Of a DNA stretch of 11,932 bases, positions 1-6,187 are shown piece by piece. The DNA is from Caryophanales bacterium UBA6448. GTDB lineage: Bacteria > Bacillota_I > Bacilli_A > RF39 > UBA660. Both the position numbers and the translations under genes were made by a program. Location of the stretch: the NCBI GenBank assembly GCA_002439555.1, contig DJOC01000027.1:1-11932 (forward strand), in the 5' to 3' direction. The stretch's first letter is position 1. Each line of letters opens with the position of its first letter. The notes under the pieces were generated by a model that saw only the letters and a list, made by a program, of their open reading frames with translations, had not been told where the DNA came from and did not search any database.

Positions 1-8
1 GGATTATA

Positions 9-17
9 TGGTATTAT
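9..17 (+). promoter_or_regulatory. Possible extended -10 element for rplK-rplA
   Basis: TGG followed by TATTAT (12-17) fits an extended -10 box just upstream of the two leader stem-loops. Its -35 box would lie outside the window, so the promoter cannot be confirmed. Confidence 0.25.
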
Positions 18-24
18 CATTGAT

Positions 25-77
25 AGCAATTGATTTATTGCTTAAGTGGAGGGGAAAGCGGATGCCCATACCACTTA
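25..77 (+). promoter_or_regulatory. rplK-rplA leader, candidate L1-binding RNA
   Basis: Two stem-loops precede rplK. The first pairs AGCAAT (25-30) with ATTGCT (37-42) around a 6-base loop. The second pairs TAAGTGG (43-49) with CCACTTA (71-77), then an asymmetric internal loop (A50 opposite ATA 68-70), then GGG (51-53) with CCC (65-67). A GTGG strand facing an ATACCAC strand resembles the L1-binding helix of 23S rRNA. In other bacteria L1 represses its own L11-L1 operon by binding such a mimic. The stems are seen directly; the L1 role is inferred. Confidence 0.55.
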
Positions 78-107
78 CTCGAATAATATTTATAGGAGGT
101 GTTTTTC

Positions 108-707
108 GTGGCAAAAGAAGTCGTAAAGAAAATTAAATTACAACTTGAAGCAGGAAAAGCTACACCAGCTCCACCAGTTGGAACTGTTTTAGGACCTGCA
201 GGAGTTAATTTACAAGATTTTTGTTCAAAGTTTAATGAAGCAACTCGTGATAAAATGGGCGATGTAGTTCCTTGTGAAATATCAATTTATGATGATCGTT
301 CATTTACATTCGTTCTTAAAACTCCACCTGCTGCATTCTTATTAAAGAAGGCTGCTAAATTACAAAAGGCTAGTAGTAAAGGTGCTAATGAAATCGTTGC
401 TACTATTAGTAAGGAAGATTTAAGAAAAATAGCTGAAACAAAACTTCCAGATTTAAATGCATACGATGTTGAAAGTGCAATGAAGATTATTGAAGGTACA
501 GCTAGAAATATGGGTATTGCAGTTAAAGGTGTAAATGATGCTGAACTTGCTGAACAAGCTGCTGAAGCAAAAGCTGAAGAAGCTGAAAGAGCAAAACGTG
601 ATGAAATGCTTGCTGAAATGGAAGCTGAAGCACAAAGTGAACATGATGCATCAAATGTTGAAGTTATTAACGAAAAAAATAACGAAGAAGAAAATAATCA
701 AGAATAA
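108..707 (+). CDS. rplK: 50S ribosomal protein L11 with C-terminal extension
   Basis: L11 binds the GTPase-associated centre of 23S rRNA, forms the base of the L10-L12 stalk and is needed for elongation-factor turnover. The N-terminal domain has the proline-rich [14 protein letters not shown] segment, then [13 protein letters not shown] and the C-terminal [10 protein letters not shown] motif. The GTG at 108 is chosen because AGGAGGTG (94-101) is a strong ribosome-binding site about 8 bases upstream; an in-frame GTG at 99 lies inside that site. The canonical protein ends near residue 141, but this one continues to 199. The extra 58 residues are Ala/Glu/Lys-rich, then Glu/Asn-rich, and probably form a charged helix. 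rplA follows after 50 bases and is likely co-transcribed. Confidence 0.97.
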   Translation: MAKEVVKKIKLQLEAGKATPAPPVGTVLGPAGVNLQDFCSKFNEATRDKMGDVVPCEISIYDDRSFTFVLKTPPAAFLLKKAAKLQKASSKGANEIVATISKEDLRKIAETKLPDLNAYDVESAMKIIEGTARNMGIAVKGVNDAELAEQAAEAKAEEAERAKRDEMLAEMEAEAQSEHDASNVEVINEKNNEEENNQE

Positions 708-757
708 TTTTATATTATTTAATAATCCGCTAATAAACCACAGTTAGGAGGAAAAAA

Positions 758-1456
758 ATGAAAAAGTTTGGAAAAAAATATGTGGAAGCATCAAAAAAAG
801 TTGAAAAGAATACTCTTTACAGCGCTACAGATGCAGTTAAACTTGTAAAAGAAACTAATGTTACTAAGTTCGATAGTACAATTGATGTTGCTATTAAACT
901 TAACGTAGATCCTAAAAAAGCTGATCAAATGCTTCGTGGATCACTTGTTTTACCAAACGGAAGTGGAAAATCTAAAAAGATTTTAGTACTTGCTAAAGGT
1001 GAACAAGCTAAAGTAGCAAAAGAGTTAGGTGCTGACTATGTTGGTGACAAAGATTTAATTGACAAAATTAAAACTGAGAACTGGTTTGATTTTGACATTA
1101 TCGTTGCTACACCAGAAATGATGCCAGAAGTTGGAAAAATTGGTAACATTTTAGGACCAAGAGGTTTAATGCCAAATCCTAAAACTGGAACAGTTACTCC
1201 AAAAGTTGATACTGTAATTAATGATATCAAAAAAGGTATGGTTGAATACAGAACTGATAGTTATGGTAATATTCATACTATTATTGGTAAAGCATCATTT
1301 ACTGAAACAGCATTACTTGAAAATTTAAAATATGTTGTAGCCACTATATCTAAAAGTAAACCTACTTCAGTAAAAGGAACTTTTGTACAAGGAATTAGTA
1401 TTTCATCTACAATGGGTCCTGGAATTAAATTAGATAAAAATTCTTTTGACTTTTAG
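758..1456 (+). CDS. rplA: 50S ribosomal protein L1
   Basis: L1 forms the mobile stalk beside the E site, helps release deacylated tRNA, and in many bacteria represses its own operon. The 232-residue length is normal. The signature is clear: GKKYVEASKKV at the N-terminus, then DIIVATPEMMPEVGKIGNILGPRGLMPNPKTGTVT in the RNA-binding region, and a closing GISISSTMGPGIKLD. AGGAGG (746-751) sits 6 bases before the ATG. It is the second gene of the rplK-rplA unit. The last codons and stop overlap the promoter of the following rplJ-rplL unit (1446-1474). No terminator separates it from rplJ apart from the L10-leader attenuator. Confidence 0.98.
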   Translation: MKKFGKKYVEASKKVEKNTLYSATDAVKLVKETNVTKFDSTIDVAIKLNVDPKKADQMLRGSLVLPNGSGKSKKILVLAKGEQAKVAKELGADYVGDKDLIDKIKTENWFDFDIIVATPEMMPEVGKIGNILGPRGLMPNPKTGTVTPKVDTVINDIKKGMVEYRTDSYGNIHTIIGKASFTETALLENLKYVVATISKSKPTSVKGTFVQGISISSTMGPGIKLDKNSFDF

Positions 1457-1474
1457 TTAAAAGTGTATTATAAT
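1446..1474 (+). promoter_or_regulatory. Promoter of rplJ-rplL
   Basis: TTGACT (1446-1451) and a perfect TATAAT (1469-1474) are separated by exactly 17 bases. The -35 box lies within the last codons of rplA. Transcription would begin near 1481, exactly at the start of the L10 leader. Confidence 0.8.
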
Positions 1475-1481
1475 AGCAAAT

Positions 1482-1580
1482 AGAAAAAACGAGAGCCAAA
1501 GACAGTAGGTGCCCAAAAGGCTTAATTTCCTACCGAGGGGAAAGTTATCTTTTAAAGCTTCCCCTATGGGAAGTTTTTTC
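1482..1580 (+). promoter_or_regulatory. L10 leader RNA (ribosomal protein autoregulatory element)
   Basis: The stretch AGACAGTAGGTGCC...TTAATTTCCTACCGAGG matches the conserved L10 leader found before rplJ in Bacillota. GTAGG (1505-1509) pairs with CCTAC (1529-1533), and GCC (1511-1513) with GGC (1519-1521), giving the kinked helix that binds L10 or the L10-L12 complex. Downstream, AGGGGAA (1536-1542) can pair with TTCCCCT (1559-1565). That pairing uses the same strand as the terminator hairpin, so the two forms exclude each other. Excess L10 would favour termination. The motif and pairings are visible; the regulatory logic follows the known family. Confidence 0.92.
1554..1580 (+). terminator. 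Intrinsic attenuator in the L10 leader
   Basis: CTTCCC (1558-1563) pairs with GGGAAG (1568-1573) around the loop CTAT. The stem extends outwards by A-T pairs and one G-T, and a run of six T (1574-1579) follows. The hairpin lies between the rplJ promoter and start codon, so it acts as a regulated terminator. Confidence 0.88.
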
Positions 1581-1602
1581 TAAAAATAAATAAGGAGGAA
1601 AA

Positions 1603-2103
1603 ATGGCAAGCGAAAAAATTCTAAATGAAAAAAAGCAAATTGTAAGCGAAATCGTTGATAAGATTAAAAATAGTGAATCAGTTATTATTTTTACATATCA
1701 AGGACTTACTGTAAGTGAACTTACTGAACTTCGTAACCAATTAAAAGAAGTTAATAGTGAAGTTAGAGTATATAAAAATACTATGTTAAAACTTGCTTGT
1801 GATAGTCTTGATATTAATATCGATGAATTCCTTGAAGGACCTAATGCTATTTTATTTGGTACTGATTTATTAGAACCAATTAAGATTATTTCTAAATATG
1901 CAAAAGATCATAGTAAACTAGACATTCGTGTTGGTATTATAAGTGGTAAAGTTGCAGATAAGAATGTAATTAAAGAATACGCATCAATCCCATCAAGAGA
2001 AGGATTATTAACAATGCTTGCAAGTGGAATGATTGCTTATGTAAAAGATTTAAGTATTGCACTTAATCTTTATGCCGAAAAAATGGAAGGAGAGGAAAAT
2101 TAA
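1603..2103 (+). CDS. rplJ: 50S ribosomal protein L10
   Basis: L10 anchors L12 dimers to the ribosome and forms the stalk base with L11. The 166-residue length is normal. The N-terminal 23S rRNA-binding domain contains VIIFTYQGLTVSELTELRNQL and EVRVYKNTMLKLA. The C-terminal stretch (SIALNLYAEKMEGEEN) is the L12-binding helix. AAGGAGG (1592-1598) precedes the ATG closely. The stop overlaps the rplL start by one base (TAATG), which couples translation and suits the need for several L12 copies per L10. It is probably regulated by its own product through the L10 leader upstream. Confidence 0.98.
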   Translation: MASEKILNEKKQIVSEIVDKIKNSESVIIFTYQGLTVSELTELRNQLKEVNSEVRVYKNTMLKLACDSLDINIDEFLEGPNAILFGTDLLEPIKIISKYAKDHSKLDIRVGIISGKVADKNVIKEYASIPSREGLLTMLASGMIAYVKDLSIALNLYAEKMEGEEN

Positions 2104-2468
2104 TGGCAAAATTAACAAGAGATGAATTTATTAGTTCATTAAAAGAAATGACTATTCTTGAAGTTAAAGAATTAGTTGATGCAATGAAAGAAGAATTTGG
2201 TGTTGACCCTTCTGCTGTAGCTGTTGCTGCTGCACCTGCTGAAGCAAAAGAAGAAGGACCAAGTACTAAAACTGTTGTACTTAAAAATGCTGGTGGAAAC
2301 AAAATTGCAGTTATTAAGATCATTAAAGAACTTACTGGTTTAGGATTAGTTGAAGCAAAAGGTTTAGCTGACAAAGGTGGAAATATTAAAGAAAATATTC
2401 CTGCTGCTGACGCTGAAGCAATTAAAGCTCAATTAACTGAAGCTGGCGCTGAAGTAGAACTAGCGTAA
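2103..2468 (+). CDS. rplL: 50S ribosomal protein L7/L12
   Basis: L12 is the multicopy stalk protein that recruits the GTPases EF-G, EF-Tu, IF2 and RF3. Its 121 residues show the standard layout: N-terminal dimerisation and L10-binding helices (about 1-35), an Ala/Pro/Glu-rich hinge (about 36-52), and a globular C-terminal domain. That domain contains the factor-binding helices, with NKIAVIKIIKELTGLGL (66-82) and EAK (84-86). The protein ends in AGAEVELA. Translation is coupled to rplJ through TAATG, with GGAGAGG in the end of rplJ as the ribosome-binding site. A strong terminator follows 3 bases after the stop, which separates it from downstream genes. Confidence 0.98.
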   Translation: MAKLTRDEFISSLKEMTILEVKELVDAMKEEFGVDPSAVAVAAAPAEAKEEGPSTKTVVLKNAGGNKIAVIKIIKELTGLGLVEAKGLADKGGNIKENIPAADAEAIKAQLTEAGAEVELA

Positions 2469-2471
2469 TTT

Positions 2472-2493
2472 AAAAAGCCCTCGGGCTTTTTTT
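2472..2493 (+). terminator. Terminator after rplL
   Basis: AAAAAGCCC and GGGCTTTTT form a tight hairpin around a very short loop, ending in seven T (2487-2493). It closes the rplJ-rplL unit. Confidence 0.92.
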
Positions 2494-2499
2494 ATTATA

Positions 2500-2528
2500 T
2501 TGAAAAAATCTTTAAAATATCATATACT
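2500..2528 (+). promoter_or_regulatory. Promoter of the small membrane-protein pair
   Basis: TTGAAA (2500-2505), 17 bases, then TATACT (2523-2528). Transcription near 2535 would leave a leader of only about 14 bases, just enough for the GGTGG ribosome-binding site before the ATG at 2549. Confidence 0.7.
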
Positions 2529-2548
2529 TAATATGGTGGTTGATAGTT

Positions 2549-2866
2549 ATGGAATATGATAGCAATGAAAAAGTAGTAAAGAAAGTAAAATTAACAAAGA
2601 AAATATTATTAATAGTAATGATTGTTTTTATATGTTGGTTTTCTTTTACAATATATGAATATTATCGTGTTAAAACTGATAAAGCACCAATAATATGTTT
2701 AAATAGTAAGAATATAACTGAAAATGATAAAGAAGATGCTAAAGTATGCTATGGACTTTTTTATAAATATAAAGAATATTATTTAAAGAATACTGATGCT
2801 GTTGATGCAAGAGAATTTACTATGTTTTTTACATCTTTTGATAGGGATTTAGAAAGGAACAAATGA
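2549..2866 (+). CDS. Small single-pass membrane protein, function unknown
   Basis: This is a 105-residue protein with a Lys-rich N-terminus (about 1-18), one hydrophobic segment (about 18-37, ILLIVMIVFICWFSF) and a polar tail. The topology is probably N-in with an external tail. The tail contains DKAPIICLNS and KVCYGLFYKYKEYY; its two cysteines (50 and 67) could form a disulphide outside the cell. The pattern of a Pro-Ile strand followed by Y-G-L-x-Y-K recalls small anchored proteins of Bacillota that I cannot name. The ATG at 2549 is preferred over TTG at 2540, because GGTGG would serve the former and overlaps the latter. The stop overlaps the next start (ATGA), so the pair is probably translated together. 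It sits where rpoB-rpoC usually lie. Confidence 0.8.
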   Translation: MEYDSNEKVVKKVKLTKKILLIVMIVFICWFSFTIYEYYRVKTDKAPIICLNSKNITENDKEDAKVCYGLFYKYKEYYLKNTDAVDAREFTMFFTSFDRDLERNK

Positions 2867-2982
2867 AATTAAATAATAAAGGATGGGGATTAAATACACT
2901 ACTTATAATAAGTGCTTGTTTATTAATTTTTTTACTTATAGCGGCTTATTATATCTATGTTTTATATAATTCTATGGGATAA
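2863..2982 (+). CDS. 39-residue membrane micro-protein with prepilin-like N-terminus
   Basis: The gene starts by an ATGA overlap with the preceding gene, with AAAGG 6-8 bases upstream as ribosome-binding site. The product has a short polar start (MKLNNKG), then WGLNTLLIISACLLIFLL and IAAYYIYVLYN, ending SMG and TAA. A lysine-glycine followed by an aromatic residue, a Leu two residues later and a long hydrophobic stretch resembles the prepilin peptidase site of type IV pilins. The glutamate usual at position +5 is absent (Thr instead), so cleavage is uncertain. It may simply be a membrane micro-protein partnering the 105-residue neighbour. The good start context and coupled overlap support a real gene. 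Confidence 0.65.
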   Translation: MKLNNKGWGLNTLLIISACLLIFLLIAAYYIYVLYNSMG

Positions 2983-2991
2983 TGAAAAATT

Positions 2992-3028
2992 ATGTAAAAA
3001 TTGTCACTTTTTTGTTGACAAATTACAT
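2992..3028 (+). repeat. Imperfect inverted repeat over the str promoter -35 box
   Basis: TTGTCA (3001-3006) mirrors TGACAA (3016-3021), and ATGTAA (2992-2997) mirrors TTACAT (3023-3028). A short asymmetric gap lies between the inner and outer pairs, with a 9-base centre. The right arm contains most of the TTGACA -35 box. It could be an operator, or a weak hairpin ending the upstream transcript. No T-run follows the stem, so it is not a standard terminator. Confidence 0.5.
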
Positions 3029-3044
3029 ATTTGTTTGATATATT
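3015..3044 (+). promoter_or_regulatory. Promoter of the str operon
   Basis: A perfect TTGACA (3015-3020), 18 bases, then TATATT (3039-3044), preceded by TGA (3036-3038) as an extended -10 element. Transcription would start near 3051, giving a leader of about 90 bases. Confidence 0.82.
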
Positions 3045-3061
3045 AATTATGCATTTTTGTT

Positions 3062-3117
3062 GGGTTCTATTTACGTAGAACCTAATTTAATAGGTAATTT
3101 GATACACCAGGGTGTGT
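3062..3117 (+). promoter_or_regulatory. Structured 5' leader of rpsL
   Basis: Hairpin A pairs GGTTCTA (3063-3069) with TAGAACC (3076-3082). Hairpin B pairs ACCTA (3080-3084) with TAGGT (3091-3095) and shares bases 3080-3082 with A, so the two cannot form together. Hairpin C pairs ATACAC (3102-3107) with GTGTGT (3112-3117), with one T-G pair, around CAGG. A strong AAGGAGG (3126-3132) follows. The competing stems suggest cis-regulation by a ribosomal protein or another ligand, but I do not recognise a named family. Confidence 0.5.
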
Positions 3118-3141
3118 GTTAATGGAAGGAGGAAAAATTAG

Positions 3142-3549
3142 ATGCCAACAATTAATCAACTTGTTAAGAAAAATCGTGGTAAAAAAACTAGAAAAAGTAA
3201 AAGTCCAGTTTTAAACGTAGGATTTAATACTATTGAAAGAAAACAAACTAACGATAAGAGCCCACAAAAAAGAGGAGTATGTACAAGAGTAGGTACTAAA
3301 ACACCTAAAAAACCAAACTCAGCTTTAAGAAAATATGCTCGTGTTAGATTATCTAACGGTAAAGAAATCGATGCATATATTCCAGGTGAAGGACATAACT
3401 TACAAGAACACAGCGTAGTACTAGTTCGTGGTGGTCGTGTTAAAGACCTAATCGGTGTTAGATATCACATTGTTCGTGGTACACTAGATACTCGTGGAGT
3501 TGAAGACCGTAAACAAGGTAGAAGTAAATACGGTACAAAGAAAAAATAA
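3142..3549 (+). CDS. rpsL: 30S ribosomal protein S12
   Basis: S12 lies at the decoding centre and controls accuracy; it is the classical streptomycin target protein. The 135 residues are typical of the Bacillota form, with the 13-14 residue N-terminal insertion relative to E. coli. The first decoding loop [11 protein letters not shown] keeps Lys56 (E. coli Lys42), and GGRVKDL keeps Lys101 (E. coli Lys87). The residue after KDL is Ile104 (codon ATC), where the family almost always has Pro (E. coli Pro90, in the motif KDLPGVRYH). The rest, including [17 protein letters not shown] and [13 protein letters not shown], is conserved. AAGGAGG lies 9 bases before the ATG. It is the first gene of rpsL-rpsG-fusA. 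Confidence 0.98.
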   Translation: MPTINQLVKKNRGKKTRKSKSPVLNVGFNTIERKQTNDKSPQKRGVCTRVGTKTPKKPNSALRKYARVRLSNGKEIDAYIPGEGHNLQEHSVVLVRGGRVKDLIGVRYHIVRGTLDTRGVEDRKQGRSKYGTKKK

Positions 3550-3573
3550 TAAATAGAAAGAAGGAGAAAAAGT

Positions 3574-4041
3574 ATGCGTAAAAGAAGAGCAGTAAAAAGA
3601 GACGTTCTTCCAGATTCTGTCTATAATTCAAAAGTAGTAACAAGACTTGTTAATACTATTATGAAAGACGGAAAAAAAGGAACAGCTCAAACTATTGTAT
3701 ATGATGCATTTGATATAATTAAAGCAACTACTAAAGAAGAACCAATTGAAGTATATAACAAAGCATTAGAAAATATTAGACCAGCTCTTGAAGTTAAATC
3801 AAGAAGAGTTGGTGGAAGTAATTACCAAGTTCCAATCGAAATTTCTGACGATAGAAGTCAAGCATTAGCACTTCGTTGGCTTGTTAATTATGCTAAACTT
3901 AGAAACGGAAAGGGCATGGCTGTAAATTTAGCTAATGAAATCATGGACGCTGCAAAAGGTGTTGGTGGAGCCGTTAAAAAGAGAGAAGATACTCATAAAA
4001 TGGCTGAGGCTAATAAAGCATTTGCTCACTATAGATGGTAG
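3574..4041 (+). CDS. rpsG: 30S ribosomal protein S7
   Basis: S7 nucleates assembly of the 30S head and contacts E-site tRNA; in gamma-proteobacteria it also represses the str operon. The 155 residues match the family. The N-terminus [14 protein letters not shown], the [14 protein letters not shown] segment, the beta-hairpin region [16 protein letters not shown] and the end [14 protein letters not shown] are all characteristic. AAGGAG (3561-3566) precedes the ATG. It lies 24 bases after rpsL and 6 bases before fusA. Its final Trp codon and TAG stop (TGGTAGG) appear to supply the only Shine-Dalgarno-like bases for fusA. Confidence 0.98.
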   Translation: MRKRRAVKRDVLPDSVYNSKVVTRLVNTIMKDGKKGTAQTIVYDAFDIIKATTKEEPIEVYNKALENIRPALEVKSRRVGGSNYQVPIEISDDRSQALALRWLVNYAKLRNGKGMAVNLANEIMDAAKGVGGAVKKREDTHKMAEANKAFAHYRW

Positions 4042-4047
4042 GCATTT

Positions 4048-6120
4048 ATGGCAAGAGACGTTTCATTAGATAAAACTAGAAATATTGGTATAATGGCTCA
4101 CATAGATGCTGGTAAAACAACATTTACAGAAAGAGTTTTATATCATACTGGTAAAATTCATAAAATTGGTGAAACTCACGATGGTGAGAGCCAAATGGAC
4201 TGGATGGATCAAGAAAAAGAAAGAGGTATAACAATTACTTCTGCTGCAACAACAGCACATTGGAATGGTTATAGACTTAATATTATTGATACTCCAGGTC
4301 ATGTAGACTTCACAATTGAAGTTGAAAGAAGTTTAAGAGTTCTTGATGGTGCAGTTACTGTACTTGATGCTCAAAATGGTGTAGAACCTCAAACTGAAAC
4401 AGTTTGGAGACAAGCTACTGAATTTAATGTACCTCGTATCGTTTTTGCAAATAAAATGGATAAATTAGGTGCTGACTACGAATATAGTCTTGAAACAATT
4501 AAGAAAAGACTTGGCGTTAATGCAAAACCTATTGCTTGGCCAATCGGTGCAGAATCTAATTTCAAAGGTATAGTTGATATATTAAATCGTAAAGCATTAA
4601 TGTATGATGGCTCAGCTAATGAAAATTATACTGAAACAGATGTACCTGAAGATATGAAAGATTTCATCGAAGAAAAAAGAACTGAGCTTATTGAAGCTGT
4701 TGCTGAATTTGATGATGAATTAATGGAAAAATACCTAGAGGGTGAAGAAGTTTCTATTGACCTTGTTAAAAGAGCAATAAGAAAAGGAACTTTAGCAGTT
4801 AAATTTTTCCCAGTTACAGTAGGTAGTGCAAAAGCTAACATGGGTGTTAAATTTGCTCTTGATGCAGTTATTGATTATTTACCAAGCCCACTTGATATTG
4901 GTGCGGTTGAATGTGTAGATAAAAATGGTAACGATGTATTAAGAAAACCGGATGATAATGAACCATTTACAGCTTTAGCATTTAAAGTTATGACAGATCC
5001 ATTTGTTGGAACATTAACTTTCTTTAGAGTTTATTCAGGTAAACTTTCAAGTGGTAGCTATGTATTAAATTCAACAAAAGGTGAAAAAGAAAGAGTTGGA
5101 CGTATTTTACAAATGCATGCAAATACAAGAAAAGAAATTGATTGTGTTTATGCAGGTGAAATTGCCGCTGCTGTAGGTTTAAAAGATACTACTACTGCTG
5201 ATACTCTATGTGATGAGAAAAATCCAGTTGTTTTAAAGGGTATGGAAATCCCAGAGCCAGTTATTGACCTTGCTATTGAACCAAAGAGTAAAGCAGATCA
5301 AGATAAGATGGCAACTGCGCTATCTAAATTAGCTGGTGAAGATCCATCATTTAAATATCATACTGATCACGAAACTGGTCAAACAGTTATTTCAGGAATG
5401 GGTGAACTTCACCTAGACGTTCTTGTTGAAAGAATGAGAAGAGAATTTAATGTTGATTGTAATGTTGGTAAACCACAAGTTGCTTACCGTGAAACACTTA
5501 CTCAAATGGGTGAATGTGAAGGTAAATACATTAAACAATCAGGTGGACGTGGACAATATGGACACGTATGGGTTAAATTCGAACCAAATCCTGGTAAAGG
5601 TTATGAATTTGTTGATGCTATCGTTGGTGGAGTTGTTCCAAGAGAATATATTCCAGTTACAGATAAAGGATTACAAGAAGCTATGGCTGGTGGTATCCTT
5701 GCTGGTTATCCAATGGTAGATATTAAAGCAACATTATTTGATGGTTCATATCACGATGTAGACTCATCAGAAATGGCATTCAAAGTTGCTGCATCACTTG
5801 CTTTAAAAGAAGCAAAAAATAAATGTAAACCTGTACTTCTTGAACCAATAATGAAGGTTGAAGTAGTAGTTCCTGAAGAATATTTAGGAAATGTTATGGG
5901 TGACTTAACTTCGAGAAGAGGTAAACCAATGGGTAATGAATCAAGAGGAAATGCGCTTTCAATAGTTGCAATGGTTCCACTTGCTGAAATGTTTGGTTAT
6001 GCTACTTCATTAAGAAGTAATACTCAAGGTAGAGGAACATTTACAATGTTTATGGACCACTATGAAGAGGTTCCAAAATCAATCGCTGAAGATATTATTA
6101 AGAAAAACAGCGTTAATTAA
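4048..6120 (+). CDS. fusA: Elongation factor G
   Basis: EF-G is the GTPase that drives mRNA-tRNA translocation and, with RRF, ribosome recycling. The 690 residues are of normal length. G1 is AHIDAGKT (17-24), G2 RGITI (59-63), G3 DTPG (81-84) with catalytic His85, and G4 NKMD (135-138). Domains II-V follow, including the domain IV segment [16 protein letters not shown] and the C-terminal [29 protein letters not shown]. No strong ribosome-binding site is seen; GGTAGG across the rpsG stop is the only candidate, so translation probably depends on coupling to rpsG. All Trp codons checked are TGG. The mRNA may continue into tuf, as no terminator with a T-run lies between them. Confidence 0.99.
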   Translation: MARDVSLDKTRNIGIMAHIDAGKTTFTERVLYHTGKIHKIGETHDGESQMDWMDQEKERGITITSAATTAHWNGYRLNIIDTPGHVDFTIEVERSLRVLDGAVTVLDAQNGVEPQTETVWRQATEFNVPRIVFANKMDKLGADYEYSLETIKKRLGVNAKPIAWPIGAESNFKGIVDILNRKALMYDGSANENYTETDVPEDMKDFIEEKRTELIEAVAEFDDELMEKYLEGEEVSIDLVKRAIRKGTLAVKFFPVTVGSAKANMGVKFALDAVIDYLPSPLDIGAVECVDKNGNDVLRKPDDNEPFTALAFKVMTDPFVGTLTFFRVYSGKLSSGSYVLNSTKGEKERVGRILQMHANTRKEIDCVYAGEIAAAVGLKDTTTADTLCDEKNPVVLKGMEIPEPVIDLAIEPKSKADQDKMATALSKLAGEDPSFKYHTDHETGQTVISGMGELHLDVLVERMRREFNVDCNVGKPQVAYRETLTQMGECEGKYIKQSGGRGQYGHVWVKFEPNPGKGYEFVDAIVGGVVPREYIPVTDKGLQEAMAGGILAGYPMVDIKATLFDGSYHDVDSSEMAFKVAASLALKEAKNKCKPVLLEPIMKVEVVVPEEYLGNVMGDLTSRRGKPMGNESRGNALSIVAMVPLAEMFGYATSLRSNTQGRGTFTMFMDHYEEVPKSIAEDIIKKNSVN

Positions 6121-6129
6121 GAATAATAC

Positions 6130-6163
6130 TTGAAATTTTTTCAAGCATTAGATAAAATATAAT
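6130..6163 (+). promoter_or_regulatory. Probable internal promoter for tuf
   Basis: TTGAAA (6130-6135), 17 bases, then TAAAAT (6153-6158). A second TATAAT (6158-6163) overlaps it but is 22 bases from this -35. The -35 box lies in the left arm of a small hairpin (CTTGAAA 6129-6135 with TTTCAAG 6139-6145). A separate promoter would let EF-Tu be made in excess of EF-G, as cells require. Confidence 0.6.
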
Positions 6164-6187
6164 AGTAGAAAAGGAGGAAAATATTAT

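Noticed and set aside
99..107. GTG at 99 as the rplK start
   Set aside because: It lies inside the AGGAGGTG ribosome-binding site. GTG at 108 gives the standard L11 N-terminus and correct spacing.
535..747. Plus-strand open frame over the L11 tail
   Set aside because: It is a Lys/Leu-rich shadow of the repetitive rplK tail in another frame, with no ribosome-binding site.
2063..2374. 103-residue minus-strand open frame opposite rplL
   Set aside because: It is antisense to conserved rplL, with composition set by the Ala-rich codons. No promoter or ribosome-binding site.
3122..3141. ATG at 3122 upstream of rpsL as a leader-peptide start
   Set aside because: It is out of frame with rpsL, has no ribosome-binding site of its own, and its second and third codons are the rpsL Shine-Dalgarno sequence.
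5450..5719. 89-residue open frame inside fusA
   Set aside because: It lies wholly within the conserved EF-G domain IV coding region in another frame, with no start signals.
6129..6145. Terminator between fusA and tuf
   Set aside because: The hairpin is real, but its T-rich part is in the loop and no T-run follows the stem.
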